From: Eremophila alpestris peregrina
Lineage: Eukaryota; Chordata; Aves; Passeriformes; Alaudidae
Length of the DNA: 64,000 bases
Direction: 5' to 3'
Assembly: GCA_009792885.1 (NCBI GenBank)
Contig: WMCF01000007.1
Span: 9,029,995-9,093,994 of the forward strand
Numbering within the stretch: position 1 is the stretch's first letter; each line of letters opens with the position of its first letter. The position numbers and the translations under genes were made by a program. A model generated the notes under the pieces. It was not told the DNA's origin. It made no database searches and saw nothing but the letters and a program-made list of their open reading frames with translations. Shown here piece by piece: positions 37,701 to 52,700 of this stretch.

Positions 37701-40700
37701 TGTATTAAAGGGAAGCAAGCATGTGGGTAACCTACACTCTTAAGTATTTCATTTCATTTCATACTACCTGACAGAACCTATTTGCATGTTAATTTCATAG
37801 AAAGTTCATTAAACCAACCTGTTGCATGGCAGATGGATCAGCATACAGCTGTGTTCTGTTGAGGTCTTGCATTTCTTCCTGCTTACAAAGCCTTTCAAAC
37901 AGTAACTTTTTGCCTTCTGTCACTGTGTGCACTCTCTCTGTTAGCAGTTTTTGGAAGTGGAGTATGGTGTTTTCAGAAGCACTTTTCTTAAGTGGAACAG
38001 GTGACACCTCTGTGGACAAAAGCGAAGTATGTGGTTAGAGTGCTCAAAGCAATGAACACTTTTCACTGAAAAAGTGAAAAAAAAACCAAAACACTGACAC
38101 TGAAGTTCAGCACATGCTGGATTTTCCTAAAGGTGTTCTGATCTGCTCTTTTGGCAGGCATTGCCTGGTGTTGTATAAAGGATCCTTGTATAATGGAGAG
38201 TAGGAATGCAGCAGACTGTAAAAATCACTTATATCTCAGACTTTCAGTTTTGCCTAGCTTCAGCCCTCTCCAAGAGGTACTTACATAATAGGCAGTAAAT
38301 GAAAGTCTATTTAATCACACAGTGATTAAACACAGTGTTAGTACAGTTTGTGGTAGTGAACTAAACAGGTTGAATTCAAAAATGTAATGTTCAGATCATT
38401 TATCTTCATCTGTGGATATCATTTTAAATACTAAAAATAGTGGTGAGCTCCTTAAAACTAAGTTTTTTGTTCCTCATTCTTTTATTTTCTTTTTATTAAG
38501 GGTCTGTTAGTTTCACAGGAAGAAAAACAAGCTGCTGACCTTCCCTATATTAGATCACATGCCACATATTTCTGTACTTCCCATAATTTTTCTCTGTCCA
38601 TGATTCTCTATTTTATCTTGTCTTTGACACTGTTGTCTTAACCTGTTTTCTTGTGTAAAACACATTGCACATGTTTACAGACACAGAAGTGTAATACAAG
38701 GAAATCACATCTATGACTGTGCCTGTCCCTACTTTCCCTTAAGCAATACAATTGACACATCTTGTTTTTGAAATACTATATTTTCTTTGCATATGATTCT
38801 TATAAATCAAGTTTTTTCCTGATGTTTACCTCATTTATACTAGGGATGAGGACTGAAATAAATAAATTGCAATTTTCCTTAGGCCTACAGTTTTATCATA
38901 GCCCTTCTTTGGCCAGTTGTTGTGGGTAAGAGAAGAATGTTGGTTTGGAGCTTGGTGTTAAGTTCTAGGATTATGTTTTTTAACTGTTTAAGTACTGGAT
39001 GTAAGAATGTGTCATCCAATTCAACAGCAGTGTATAGATGCTCTTAAAAGTCAGGGGCTCTTACCATCATTCCATGCTTTTCTCTTGATACTCAAAGATC
39101 CCATGTTTCCTGCTGCAGCATCTCCCACTGAAATTGAAAAGAGATAAACAAGGTGACTAAGTGTTTTGTTGAGGTTCTCAAGGCACAGTCAGTCACACAC
39201 CAAAAAGTTTTATGCTACAAAAGCAAATACCCTAGGACAAGACACATTTATTTGGCAGATGCCTCAAACAGATTAATAACTGAAGCTCCTTATCTGAAAG
39301 GTTATTGTTTTACTGGCCAATGCATCAGCATTCACAGATTACAAAGTTCTTTTCCAGCATGATAAAATGTAAAACAGCCAGGTTGGTTGTTGGTGTTGAC
39401 AACATTCTTGGTGTTGACATATCCCATTTATGGACAGTAGGAACGAGCAATAATACATTCAGTTTCTATATTTGGAAGAAAATACATGTTTTGAGAATGT
39501 GATTGAGCACAAGACTGAGGCGGGGGAGAACTATCATCCCACAGCTCTGTGGATGTAATTCCAGCTGCAAGTAATGTACTACTGGATGGTGCCCTTGGAC
39601 ACCACGTTAGGGCTCTGAGTCATGACTGAGGACAGCTGGCTTTAGGCTGGTTCCAGCAGTTTCTGCTCAAACTGTCCGTCTGGCCTCAGCTGCAGAAATG
39701 GTTCAGGTCCTCAAATAACATTTGTGCTGTTGCAAACTATTATCTAACATCAAGAACAATCACAATTGTTGACTGCTTTACCTTAAGTCACTGGACCCAA
39801 AGTTGCAGAGGTTCAGTTACTTCTACAAGAGCACCTAATCTGCCTGGAGCAGGGGCAGGTGCCCCTGAGGTCGGAAGCAGGTGGCCAGTCACAAGAACCC
39901 TTACAGCAGACACAAAATTAGCTGTGTGGCTCCTAGATCAGAGGGGTTTTGATACTAAGATAGAGGCAAACTCTATTTTGAAAACTGAATCTGCTTTAGC
40001 AAAATTATTACAATTATTACAAGTGCTCAAATAAACATCACTGCCCTGGCTTTTTCTCTCTCTTGACTGTGATGTGTATTGAATTAATACAGTTTGGGGT
40101 TTCTGGAGTCCTTGGCTCGATTGCTACTGATTTCTGCAGTTCCAAATGGTGTGAGCTTGCAGCTCTCCATCCATCAGACTTTACATGCCTGCTGTATGAC
40201 CTCTAAAACCTGCCATGTGTTCTAGCACCATTTCACTGTATTTAGGCTTTCAAAGGCAAAGATTCTCCAATTACACTGAACAATTCAGTGCTTTCACTTT
40301 TTGCTAATACTCTCACTTCTACATGTCTCCATAGACCACTTGAGTTCCCTCAGTGTTCCCTATGGGACCATGCAGATACAGCTTCCCAAGTTAATTTTCC
40401 CTCCCCATTTCAGGCCACATATTTCACACCTACAGCATGGCTCAAACAGGAACTTTAGAAAGTTCATTTGAAGCACTTTATCTCATCACTGAAGTTTTTA
40501 TTACCTGATAGGAGACTTGAGCTTTCACATCCCCAGCCTGAGGTTCCGAGAGGCTGTCTTCTTAAGATACAGTCAACTTCATCATAAAATCTCATTTTTT
40601 TCCTGGGATTTCCAAGATGCTCATTTTCTTTCTGCAGTGCACGGTATTCGTATTTTAGGTTCTTGTACTTAGTGCGACATTGTTTCCAGTCTCTGTCTAT

Positions 40701-43700
40701 ACCACGCTTCATTAACCTTCTGGCAATTTCCTCAAATATTTCTTTATTTCTTGTGGCTCCTTCAAGCATTTGTTGTATCTTTTCATCTGACCATATGTTT
40801 ATCAGAGCCCTAACTTCATTATCACTCCAGTGTTTTCCTGCTCCAGTATCATTAACTGTAATAACTTTAAAGTGATTTTGTGCTTCTTCCAAGGGAATAT
40901 GATTGTCTGAAAAGATAAATAAAAAAAACCAAATAACTGTAAATGCTATAAATACATGCTAAATATACATATATGAAAGCATAATTGCAACTAATTATTA
41001 ATCTTTTAATTTAATAATTTTAGTATCCATACACAATTAAGTATGCAAAATACATAGCAAATGGAATCTCTTGTTTCTTCAAGGCATCTAAAATTGAACA
41101 TTTTGTCACTATAATTGTGCCACTGTTGTTGTGAAATTAAAGACAGATGTATCCAAGTGTTACACGTAGGAAAGCAGTAATCCTTAAGCTTTAAATATCT
41201 CAGCATTGGTGAAAAGTGTGGTTTCAAATTAAAATGGCAAAATGCAAATGAAAAGGCTACTTGGGATTCAACAGAAAAAGAAAAATCTTCAGTCTCAAAA
41301 ATAGTCAGAAGTAAGCAGATGCTTCTGTATAGGTATGCATAGAAGGGAAAGTTGAACTATGGTATTAATACAAGTTTTGCTCATAAAAGGAAAAGAGCTA
41401 TGAAACTAATTTTTAAGTTTACTAACTAAGCTAGAATGGAATCAGGAGTTGAAAAGTAGAGCTGTGTTTACAGATCTGATTGCTCCAGCTTTGGTTCTGA
41501 AACTACAAAGTGATATATTTCATAATAAATGCATGGAAATTAATACTCACCTGTCCCAACCGTCTGTTTTGCTACTGGTGTACAAGATCTGTCTTCCGAG
41601 GTAGTGCTTATAGAATCATCATCTATAGAAACACACAGTTTTAAATTGACTTGGATTTAGACAAATAAATTGCTACTAACTTCTACGTACAAACCGTAAA
41701 GAATATTTTGATCCAGGGTGTCAGGTCACTATATTTCAATGCCATCATTATTTCCTCTGATGTCTTTTTTCATTATCTCCTATGGTTTTTACGCTCATTT
41801 ATTCCAGAATATATCCCTATTTTGTTCTAATGTTAAATTTTCACATTTTAAACAAAACAAATCTTCTCCTAATCACTTACTATTGTATATACGACTTCTA
41901 CATATTGCTGAGGTGCTGATTTAAGTTTTATACCTAAAATAGTTCAGAATATATATATGGAACTTGCTTGGTAGTAAATAATCTGACATTAAATGCAGTC
42001 ATGAAGTAGTTTGAAAATACAGACAAGGTGTAAAATGTTCTGAGTTTCTGAGACAGCTATTTACCTTTCCATTTTATTCTCTCTAGCAGCTGTGTAAGAA
42101 AAACCATATTTGTGTAAGAATCGAATACAGACTAATCATATTCATCAGGAAAAGGAGCATGTTGTCTGGGAAAATAAGATTTTGTTATAATTATAGGAAG
42201 AAGAAACAAGTGTTCATACATTTCTGCACTACGAAATCAAGCAAAACCCATAATTTATCATAACCTAGAAGTAGAACAAGTGTAATTTGCTGGAATAACA
42301 TATGAAGCTTTGGAATCTGCAATGCCCAGTAAAGCAGAATGTCCTGTTAAAACTATCATGACAAAGTCCTGACCTACCTATATCAATTGTCTCCTTCTTT
42401 ATTTGTGTAGCTTCCAGAGCTGTTGGGGTGGAGCTGGTAAAGTCCCCCTCATCTTCAAGGATTTCTGTAAAAAATAATCATTTACAGAGTTCTTATTAAC
42501 TAAACACGTCTTGAGTGATGTCCTGAGAATCACCTACTTCAGAATGCCACTGATGATAACTACTGGTAAAGAGTTCCTCTCTTTAAAGAGAAAACATGAA
42601 AGCTGCCATTTATCTGCAGTAATAGGCTTAAGAGCAGGGTGTACCTGCTTATAAAGGAAATTCAGAACATCATAGCTGCAGTATATAAGTTTATGGGTTG
42701 CATGTGCAAACTTTTAAGTTATTTTAACCTGGATCAGAATTTGTAGAATGGTTCACTAATGGTGGGTGTAAGATACCTACTTACTGGCAAACATTCGGGT
42801 GACAGAACTGCCAAGACAGTGACTTGCATAAAGGGTTCAATATATACTGATATTATTGAAAGACTCCCAAGTGACTGATGCCAAAAGTGTTTGAATTAGC
42901 CCCAAAAGGAGTAAGGGACCCTGACACATCAGGGTGCTGTGCTTAGACAACTGATCTGCAAGGCTGCCTGCCTGACGGAGACAATGTACTAAAGCCTGTC
43001 CTAAGAGCATCTCTGCTGCTGCAGCTTGCAGGGGTTTACATCACTCAGCCGGGTGACAGAGGTGTCCCTGGGCTCCCCTCCATGGGGAGGAGATCTCCTC
43101 TCCTCTACCATTGGCCTGCCGGTGTTAAGGGAGAATTCCACCCCTCTGCCCTGGGACAGAGGTATGGGCAGGTGGATGATGCAAGGGGTCTTGCTGATCC
43201 TCACTCCCAGGTGAGGACACTGCTCTACAGAGATTAAATGGTGAAGGCCACATCATGGATCAATGACAGCAGTTTTCTGGCTCCCAGCCTGTTCTCAGTC
43301 CATTCAAGAATATTGCCCCTAAACATTGAGCAATAAAGTTTAATCTAGAGCCATTTTATTAAAAATTACCCCCAGATCAATACAGCTTTGTTTGCATCAG
43401 ATGTTCTTTATGATGTGACTAGCATCATGTGGTCTTTTTTTTTTTTTTTTTTTTTTTTTTTTGTTTGTTTGTTTGGGCAAGCCAAGAATGTGGGTAGGGA
43501 GCCTGGCATTTTTTCTAAGACACCTTTCAAGAGTTTTGGAGGGAGGGCACAAGAAGAGTAAGACTGAGCCAAACAGAACAAGCCATCAACAGTTTTTGGC
43601 ATGGATAAAACACAGTGGCTCCATCTGCATTGTTAGTGAAGCTATAGACAGTTGCCAGCAAATATGCTTAATCTCTACTTTGTGTTTGAAGCACTGCTTA

Positions 43701-46700
43701 CAAGGCCACCCGAGCAATGCTGTCACAGTCTTTCCTTTCACCCACTCAGACTGATACAAGCTCTGTTCTCTTTTGGCACTCTGTCACCGTCACTAATTAT
43801 CTTGTTTTCTGGCTCATGAGGCAAGATTAGTAATTTGTCTCCTAATCCTTATTCTCATGTGTGTCTTGCATAGTATAAAAGGGAAGTGGGACATGTTAAA
43901 ATAAGGGAAAAATTTTAGTGGCTTATGTTTAAGCACCAACAACTTGCAAAGTTGCTGCCATCTCTGTCATACAGCTCTATGAGAGTGGATACAGAAAACT
44001 GTGGATGCACAGTTATGTCTGCAGCCCAAATATGCCTAGGCTAAGGCAGTGAATAATCAAGAACTTTGGGGTTTGCACTTCTCTGAAACACTGCTTAACA
44101 CTGGCCTGGGGCATACATATGAAAACATTATCTTTTGACTTTATATCTGTATATTTCAAAATTCTGTGCACACAGCAGCAAGTGTTCAAGCCAATGTTGA
44201 ATGCCTGAGTATGTACCAACTTGAGATCTTAACTTTAAATAACAGATTTTTTAAAAGCCCTTACTTGGGAATGTATCATGTGTGTGTCACTGTTTATTCC
44301 AAATTTGTTCTGAGAGGGACATATAGTAAAGTGTATGGGGTACCAAAAATCCTAAGAAAATAATGACAAGGAAAGGAATTTGAAGTAAAATACTTGCTAT
44401 AGGGATTTTTAAGAACATCAGGCTACTGGTATTTCTTAGAAACCTGTTTTCATCTCCACTGTTGTTCCCAGGCACTTCAAATTTAATCAAACACCTCTAC
44501 ATACACTCTGTGGTTGTACTGCTAAGTCTGACACATGTAAAATGTACATGGATGGACAGGCTGTACAGACTGAAGTAATTGGCTCTTCTGAACAGATTTC
44601 TGTAACAACTAAAAGTGATCCCACGAATTGAAAACATCAGTGAAAATGACGAAACAAGGTTTTATCTGCAGATCAGTTCAATGTGGGGTATGTTTTGCCA
44701 AAAGCGAGAGCAACCTGCAGTGTCCCCAGCCTATCACAGGACGCTTTAGCTGAAAACCTACAGCTTGGGGACTGTTGTGGTCCTTCTGCTCCCCCAGCTG
44801 GGCAGTGCTGACAGCAACGTGCCAGGAACTAGCACAGGCTGTGCAAGGAGCTGTGAGGATTTATTTACTTTTGTCTTCTCAGATGGGCATTTGCTGCTCT
44901 TTAAGTAGCAAGTTCATATGGGCAGAGGAGAAAAACAGTACTGTGGCACATCAAGTAACTAGGTGTTCTCCTGAAACTGATCTATTTGTCTTTTGACTAA
45001 CACAATCTTAGCATTTTTCTTACTAGAGTATGACAAACCCAAATGGGCAGTTTATAAAGAGTGGCAGTGGTGACTGTGGCTGGTAACTCAGATTCAGGTG
45101 TAAGATCATGAGAAGCATGTGCACTCTGAAGCAGTTCATGCATCTTCTGTGCATTTGCACAGCTGCAGTTGCCAGAAGGCAATACCTGCCCAGGCTAACT
45201 CATATATATGTATACAAATATGAGCAAGTGCACATACTGCTCTGGCTGCAGTGTACATTACCTGCATATACTGATAAGGAGGATACTCAGATATGAGTTT
45301 TACAGAATCTCCTTTATGTCAAATTCCACACTTTTTTTTTTTCAAGGCACACAGGTACCTGTAAATTTAATAATTCCATGCCTGTTGAGAAACACTTGTT
45401 TACAAAAGTTCTGTTAAACATGCAGGAGCTTTTAAAAAAAGTCACATCCTAAATGCCAGTGATTGTGAGCCATTGCTCATATCAAACAACCAATGTAATG
45501 TATCACTGCCTGTTAGGCTTTTTCACTATCTATCAGTGTGTATATTTATGAGTATAGAGGCACATACAAACTCTTTACTTACCAGTTTCTCACTTCAAAA
45601 TTATTTGGACTGTCTAAGAAAGGTATGTACCACAATTAGAGAACAAAGGGTCTCTATGATAGGCACAAAAGTGTGCATCTTCTCTCTGCTTTGTGCAATA
45701 CCTAATTATGTCACCATTAATAAAATTAAAGACTAGGTGTCTTTACTGCCTGCAAAAAGTTATTTGAGTGTGTATTGTTTATTTTGGAATGAGGGAAGGA
45801 ATTTTGCAAACTGAACTTGTTGGTTTTGCTTTGGAATGTGGTTTTGACTTTTTCCGCCACAGAAGTTTGAAAAATAGTCTAAGAGGGGATAGGCTGAGCC
45901 ACAGACACTTTTGAACCACTCGCTATTTAAATTCTTCCCCACAAAATCATATTGCATTTACAATTACCCAGAAACAAGCAAAGCATGCAGTTAACATGCT
46001 CATATTTGAAAAGGGAGGTGGTAACCAAGGTAAACTACAGATATCTTTACACCTACACTTATCTTAAATGACAAAAATTTGTACTTAGAACTTTACTATA
46101 AATATTAATTTAATTTCATCTTAAATAGCTTGTTTAGAAGAGTGCAGTCCAATAAGTTATTATGTAGCACCATGTGGTTGAAAACTCTTAGATGACAGTT
46201 AAGGAGCACTGCTGAATCTTTGTATTATTACAGTGTCTTACCACTGTCCATGTGTATGTAGTAATTTTACTTGATGGGAAGAAATGGAATTTAATGCTTT
46301 TTTTAAGCAGTCTTAACTGTATCCCACAAAATGCTGTTTATTTCTTTCATATTTATCTCTCTAAAAATCAGGTCCCTATAGGCAATGCACTTTTCATGAC
46401 AACCTGTTTTTCTCCATGGAATGCATCAAGTGCCCATGGTGAGCTGGTAAAATGTTGCTTTTTTAAAATTTGTTTGTAAATTTAAATTTATTAATGTAAT
46501 TGGTATTGAATGAAAAAACCAAAAATGTTACTGTCTGGTAAACCTTAAATTACCTCTTATGATCAACCATCTCTTTACTTTCTTGTCATAGCTGTTTCTT
46601 TTGTTATATGCAGAGCTGCCCGATTCTCTGAAGTAGTATTTACACTAACATCATTGTCAGAAGATTTTTAATTTGATATTAAATATTTTTAAGTTTACTT

Positions 46701-49700
46701 TAGACCATTTTATTCTGCAAGACTACTTAATGCTTAATTTAGACCATGTTTTGCCTCACTCTACTGAAAGAAAACATGAGGTGCTCTGCTGTGGACAATA
46801 AAACCTGTCAGCCTGAGAGACTTTCATGTTTCTCTAGCTGAATGTTAAACTTCTGCTTCCCCTGAAATTTATGTTTTCAGATGTAGACCATAATCGTTCT
46901 CTGTAAAGAGCAGAGCATATGACCTTCATATTCAGTGAGACTCTTAAATGAAGTTTTCACCCCCTGACATGAGCATTTAAACAATTATATCCTGATCATG
47001 TATTGTGAAAAAGAGATGCTCTATTAGTTCATGCACAGGAGACTGAACAATTCTAATCCTTGGGAATACATAGTTTAAGTAAATGTAAATGCAGTAGGAC
47101 ATTGCACTCAACCTGATTAAAGCAGTAGTTTTTTCTCTACATTCTGCATCACAAATCTTTGTAATGATTACTTACTGGACTAATTTTATCAAATTTAGCA
47201 GGACACTGTAAATGTGTACATAAGTACGTGATGGTTATCTATGACATTATCTCTTGCGTTTAAGTTTTCTAGGTCTCTGAATTTTCTATCCATAATTAAA
47301 ATTTGGGCTTATTTTAGAAATTAATTTTAATTTACTAGATTTAGGTATTTATATAAAATAGAAGACTTTTCAGATTACCTGAATCAGAAACTTTCTTTAT
47401 ATCTGCAATCTGTAGGTCTTCTGAGATATTACTAACAGAGTCCTCTTCACCTGTGTCTCCAGGCATTTCTGTGTAAATAATGCTACATTAATTAGGGCAC
47501 CAAATTTTATAATTTGTTATATATAACATTATAAGAACAGCCATGGTGTATCAAATGAAAAAGTCCATCCAGCCTGGGATGCTCTTTATGCCAGAAGGCA
47601 AAGTAGATGCGTTAGCAAAATGTCCGGAACTGGCAACTGAAGAGTGAATCTTCCCCCAAAATGCTGTCACGGTTTTTCAGCCAGACTGTCTTCGTGTAAT
47701 ATTTTTCATTACTTCTCCCATTACTTTACTAACTTCTAGGTTTACATTTGGCCAACATAGTATCATCCCCTCACTTTGGCTAAAAGTTCAATGTTTAATT
47801 TTGTTCTTAAACAACAAGCATGTTTCTGGTTGTACATACCAATAAAAATGTTTTAACTCTTCGGTAGTGTAGGTTCATCAGTCTACTCTAATTCTACATT
47901 GATCATCCATTACCTTAATTGTCAATAACCACCCAAAACCAAAGGCAAGCTCTGCCAGCATTCTTAGTCCTGTTCCTTTTGCTATTTTCATTGTTGTCTC
48001 ATCAGTCTGGGAGTCTTGCTCCAAAGGCCAATCAAACTGAGCTATTTGGGACCATAAGAGAAAGACAATTTAGATGTTAATTTTTTTAACCAATGTCTGT
48101 TACTACAGATTTCTTTTGTTCAATGTCCTAATTTTTCCAGTAACATAGTCATAGTATCTCTCTGATCCATTTCTGTTATCTACACTGGAAACAGTCTCTT
48201 CTGGCATGATTTTGACTGGAATTGTCTTTCTGTATAATTTTATCCTATGGCTTCATCTTTTTTTCCTCCTTTTGCTTCTCAGTTCTATTAAAAAAAGTAC
48301 AGGGCAATTACTCAGTCTGAAATACTACCTTATGACAAAATACAAAACTACTGGACAAAATAGTAAATTTCCATTCAGTGTTTTTACACTCCAGCCAATT
48401 GGTTAATCTCTCTGTGATTTTTGAGTTTTTTTAAAGTCTCTCTAGTGCTGGAAAACTAAAACTTTCAAATGTAGTTGGTAGTTGAAGTACTTACCTATGG
48501 AATCCTTCTCTGATTTCGCTTCTGTCCATTCTGGAGGCCTCTCACTTTCATCATTATCTGATTTACTTGCTTGTTCCATGGTGCAGTGCCCCAGAATAGC
48601 ATCCAGTTCATTAAAGAATTTCATACTTTTACTCGTACTCCCTGAGTCTTGGGCACTTTTCACACTCTTGTATTCATGCTTCAGATTTTTGTATTTTGTC
48701 CTGCACTGCTTCCAGTCCCTGTCAATTCCAAACTTCTGCAGTCTAGCAGCAACCTGTTCAAATATTCTTTTATTCCTCACTGTCCCCTCCAGCTGTTGCT
48801 GGATATTTTTGTCTGACCATATGTGTATCAAAGCTCTGACTTCATTAACAGTCCAGTGTTTTCCTCCTTCATTTGCTACCGTAGGAATAAAAGCCGGTGG
48901 TTTGGGAGCCTCTGCTGCTGTCGCTGGATTACCTGCAGTGGGTGGGGTAGGGGAAAGACACAGACATTTGTTACCTGCATGGAGTGGTTGGGGTGGGGAA
49001 AGGACAGAGAGAACGGCAATGAAGGACACTGTTTCTCCAGGGAAAGAATGAGCAGAGGTGACATTAAAATCAAGCTGTTGGTTATTAATTTGTCAGCATT
49101 TTTGTTAATTCTGATAGAATTCTTGCTTTCACTTGAAGACAGATATTAAGATAGCACATGTACATTTAATTAATCTAAGAGGAACATTTCTTTCTTCTGT
49201 GTCCTAGTACATTAAATTTTTACCTGTAAGACCTTTGGGAACAACTGATGAGCTGCTTTGTCCTTCAGATATTAGAGAGGAGAACTGTTGGGAAGATGGG
49301 ATGTGCTGCATGAGCACGTAATAAACTGGCCCTGAGTCACTGACAGTAGCATCAAAACATAACTTTCTGCATTCATGCCATACTTTAGTTTTTACTTTCA
49401 TGGAGAGATTTAACCTGGGTAAGGATCTAAAGAATGTGATCCATCCTTCTTAACAAAGCACCTCAGTTGTGGGGAGCTGAGGAATGGAGAATTTTGCTTT
49501 AATCAGACATTTCTGTGATAGAATCCAGACATGGCACAGAACCTGTACCTTTCTCAGGGCAGATCAATCAAAAATATTTGGGGTTTTTTAGTGAAAATCA
49601 GTTTGAGTTGTCTTACTCTGCAAAACTAAGATAATTTTTAATTTTCTCCAGTCTACAACTTTATTTTTTAACATTATGAGGTAAATGTTGCCACCATGCA

Positions 49701-52700
49701 ATAAACACTGAAATGTTATATACTTTAGTTTTTTAAAAACTGTATTATTATTATTTTGGGTTTTTTCGTTTCCTTGTTTCTATTTATGAATTTGCTTTAA
49801 GACTTTATCAGATTAGTTTGGAAAGTGATTTCTCCTGCATTTTCTAAAGCTTTGCAAAAATAACTAAAAATCCCAAATAAATATTACCCAAAACCAATGC
49901 CAGGGCATGATTAAATAAAGCAGCATGGAAATGCACATTAACTGACAGGTTTTTACAATGATAAATGCCTTTGTCAGTGTCTTTTTTTGGAATAGCAAAC
50001 CAAATGATGGGTGTTCGATGCTTTAGGAAAAGAAGCTAGGAAAAAGCCACAAGCTGACACTGGTATCCCTGCTAGCCTTTGGCATTTCCACTGGCATTTA
50101 ATAAAATTACTGTGGTTAATGCAGCTAACACGATTAAGCTGTAGGGTGGGATGTGTTTTGCATGCAAATAGGGGTCATGCAGGTGTTACATCATATACAG
50201 TGGTCAGTGTGTAGTGATGCACGACACTGCTGAGTGCCAACACTGGTGCAAGTGTGGCTGTATTAAAGCTACCCTGATCAGAAACAGAACATGACAGTGT
50301 TTTCAAGCTATGGGGAAGTGCTCTGACATCCATGCTGCTTTTTAGTTTTTGATGTCTCTGTACCATCATACTATACCTAGTTGAACTGGTCTGGCATGAG
50401 ATATAAAAAGTAGTGGATCTCCTGGAGCATCCTCGTCATCTTCTAAAGAAACTGGGATTTCACCTGGGAAGGAAAGAGTTTTTAGATGAAAAATAGGTAC
50501 GGACTAAATTAGCTTAAATTAGTTTAAATTAAAGTGTCCATACACCATGAGCAGATCTTTAACTTGGAAATCTCGACACTTCATTTGTAGTTAAATTAAA
50601 TTTTAAATTAATTTAGCCTGTCCCCATAAGGGGGACATGAGTTATATAGGAGGCAAATCATTTTATATCTTGTATATGAAGCCAGTTTGAAATGCTTTTT
50701 AAAATTCTGGTTGAAACTGACTTGATTCTTGTGACTTGTATGCTCTTCTGACTCAGTATTCAAGGTAATGCAGGTAATATTAAGTAAGAGACATACAAAT
50801 AAAGGCAGACTTTACACACAGATTCATAAAACCACAAATCCATTTATGTAATAAATTCCTATAAGAATATGAAGAAAACAAGGATGTTTTGCAAAGAGCT
50901 CTGGAAATCAATGGAATTAATTAACAGTATGGGGGGGAACCAAAATATTCATTGTGACTTGACAACAGATGTATTTGCAGCTGTCAGGATTAAGTCTAGC
51001 TTTTCCAGCATAGCTTTTCTACATTTGTTTAAAAAGGAGCATTATAGCAATTGCTATGTAAGTTTAAAAAGCAGAATATTTATGTCAGGTTCAGAACCAG
51101 CTGTACTTTTTACTGAGTACAGACTTGTAAGTTGTCCTGTAGTAGTGTGCTGTTTTCAACATACCATGTTGGCAGGAGGTTTGAAATGCTGATTCCTTGT
51201 ACAGGAGCTGAGCTGCTGTGAGCTCCAGCCAGGCAGGGCACCCAGATCAAAGCTCTCAGCTCTGCAGTAGTCCGTCATGAGGAACAGTAATGAGGTGTGG
51301 TTAGGATGCAACCTCCTACCCCTGACGTCGGTGAAACTGAAAACTGCATATGAAAACATTATCCTAAATCCTCCTGACTTTCAGCAAGGCTCACGATGAC
51401 TCATGGATGCAGTGGCCTGATCTCTGACTGCTCCCAGCTGTCTGCTTGGCTTCCTTGGCAGGAGCTACTGCTCATGCCTCCACATCCAGTGACAGGACTC
51501 GAACTTCAGCTGCTTAAAAGCAGCAAAGCAAACCAGGGAGAGGAGAATATACCTCTGCTGGAAGGCTTCTGAGTGTGCCACAGGCACTAGCATGAGCAAG
51601 GTTAATTACATTGTTATATTAAAAGAGGAAGGTTTTCTTATGTTTAGTAAGTAAGAGTGGTTACCACAAAAAGATATTACTATACCAGAAAATTTACTCA
51701 ATAAAAGTATTGCACACTTGCTTAAAAAAACTATATAAAATACACTTGTTTAAAAATATATCTATATAAAATACTGTCAATGGCATGTTGAAAGTGCAGA
51801 CATGGAAAATCATGTGTTAGTGGCACTTTTATGTCAGCATTTATGAAGGATCTTCCTGCATTTTAGTAGCTGAGTTTTCTGCCATTCATTGCTGATGCAT
51901 TTCTGCATTTGCAGAGGTAAAGTGAAGGTCAAGCAAGGTGACCAGTGCTTTAATATTTAAACATAAAGAAAGAAATATAAAAAGTGTAAATAACTTGAAT
52001 TACTAGGCAAACATTTTGTAAATAATGTATTTGGTTTATTCATACTTGATTTAACTTGATTAACAAAATGGGAATGTCATTCATTTGGACTCTAATGAAA
52101 GATACCATTTTTCATAGCACACCGCTTTATGTAGATTTTTGTGGTTGTTGATTAGTGCTATAATACACAAACTATACTTGAAGAGAAGTCAGTGTGTCAA
52201 CTTGTATCTTTTTAAATGATTATTTAAACTATAACTCTGCCTCTGAAACATGCTTTGGGAGAACAGCGTGAACTCTGCTAATATTTCTGCATGTGCTTAT
52301 GCTTAAAGTTTTATCTTTCCATGAACAAGCTGGGAACTGGTATAATTTCTTCAAAGACACTCTCAAAAGCAAACTGATTCTACCATGTATGAAAAATCCT
52401 CAGGGGAACACTACTGAAACACCATTCAGTCCTATAAAAAAAAGTAGTCTCTTTTCCTCTCTCTTCCTGCTGCTCCCCCTCCCCAGCAATCTCCCAGTAG
52501 CTGAGATAATATAAAGACATGCTTTACATCTTCACATTAAGCATGCATAGGAATATTGAGACTGAGGCTAAGCAGAATGGTAAATATATGGTGAATTATT
52601 TGGGAACATGCCCTGTTCCCTGTCATGCTTTTTAAGCAGACAAATCAGTATAGCTACCAATTTCTTAAAATAAGATGTTCATCGTGGACATGTATTATTA

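Noticed and set aside
45588..45618. Exon-like minus-strand block with good acceptor and GTAAGT donor
   Set aside because: Its length (31 bases, or 27 with an alternative acceptor) shifts the frame or introduces a stop in the phase-1 chain; treated as a chance match.
47914..48036. 41-codon minus-strand segment ([20 protein letters not shown]...) with AG and GT borders
   Set aside because: It is open only in phase 0-0; inserted between the phase-1 exons of the nested gene it gives an immediate stop. Possibly a repeat remnant.
48442..49029. Upstream extension of the second-domain exon (frame continuing to an ATG near 49029)
   Set aside because: The stretch above 48932 is an intron end with a CCCACTGCAG acceptor, and the extra residues are low-complexity translation of a pyrimidine tract.
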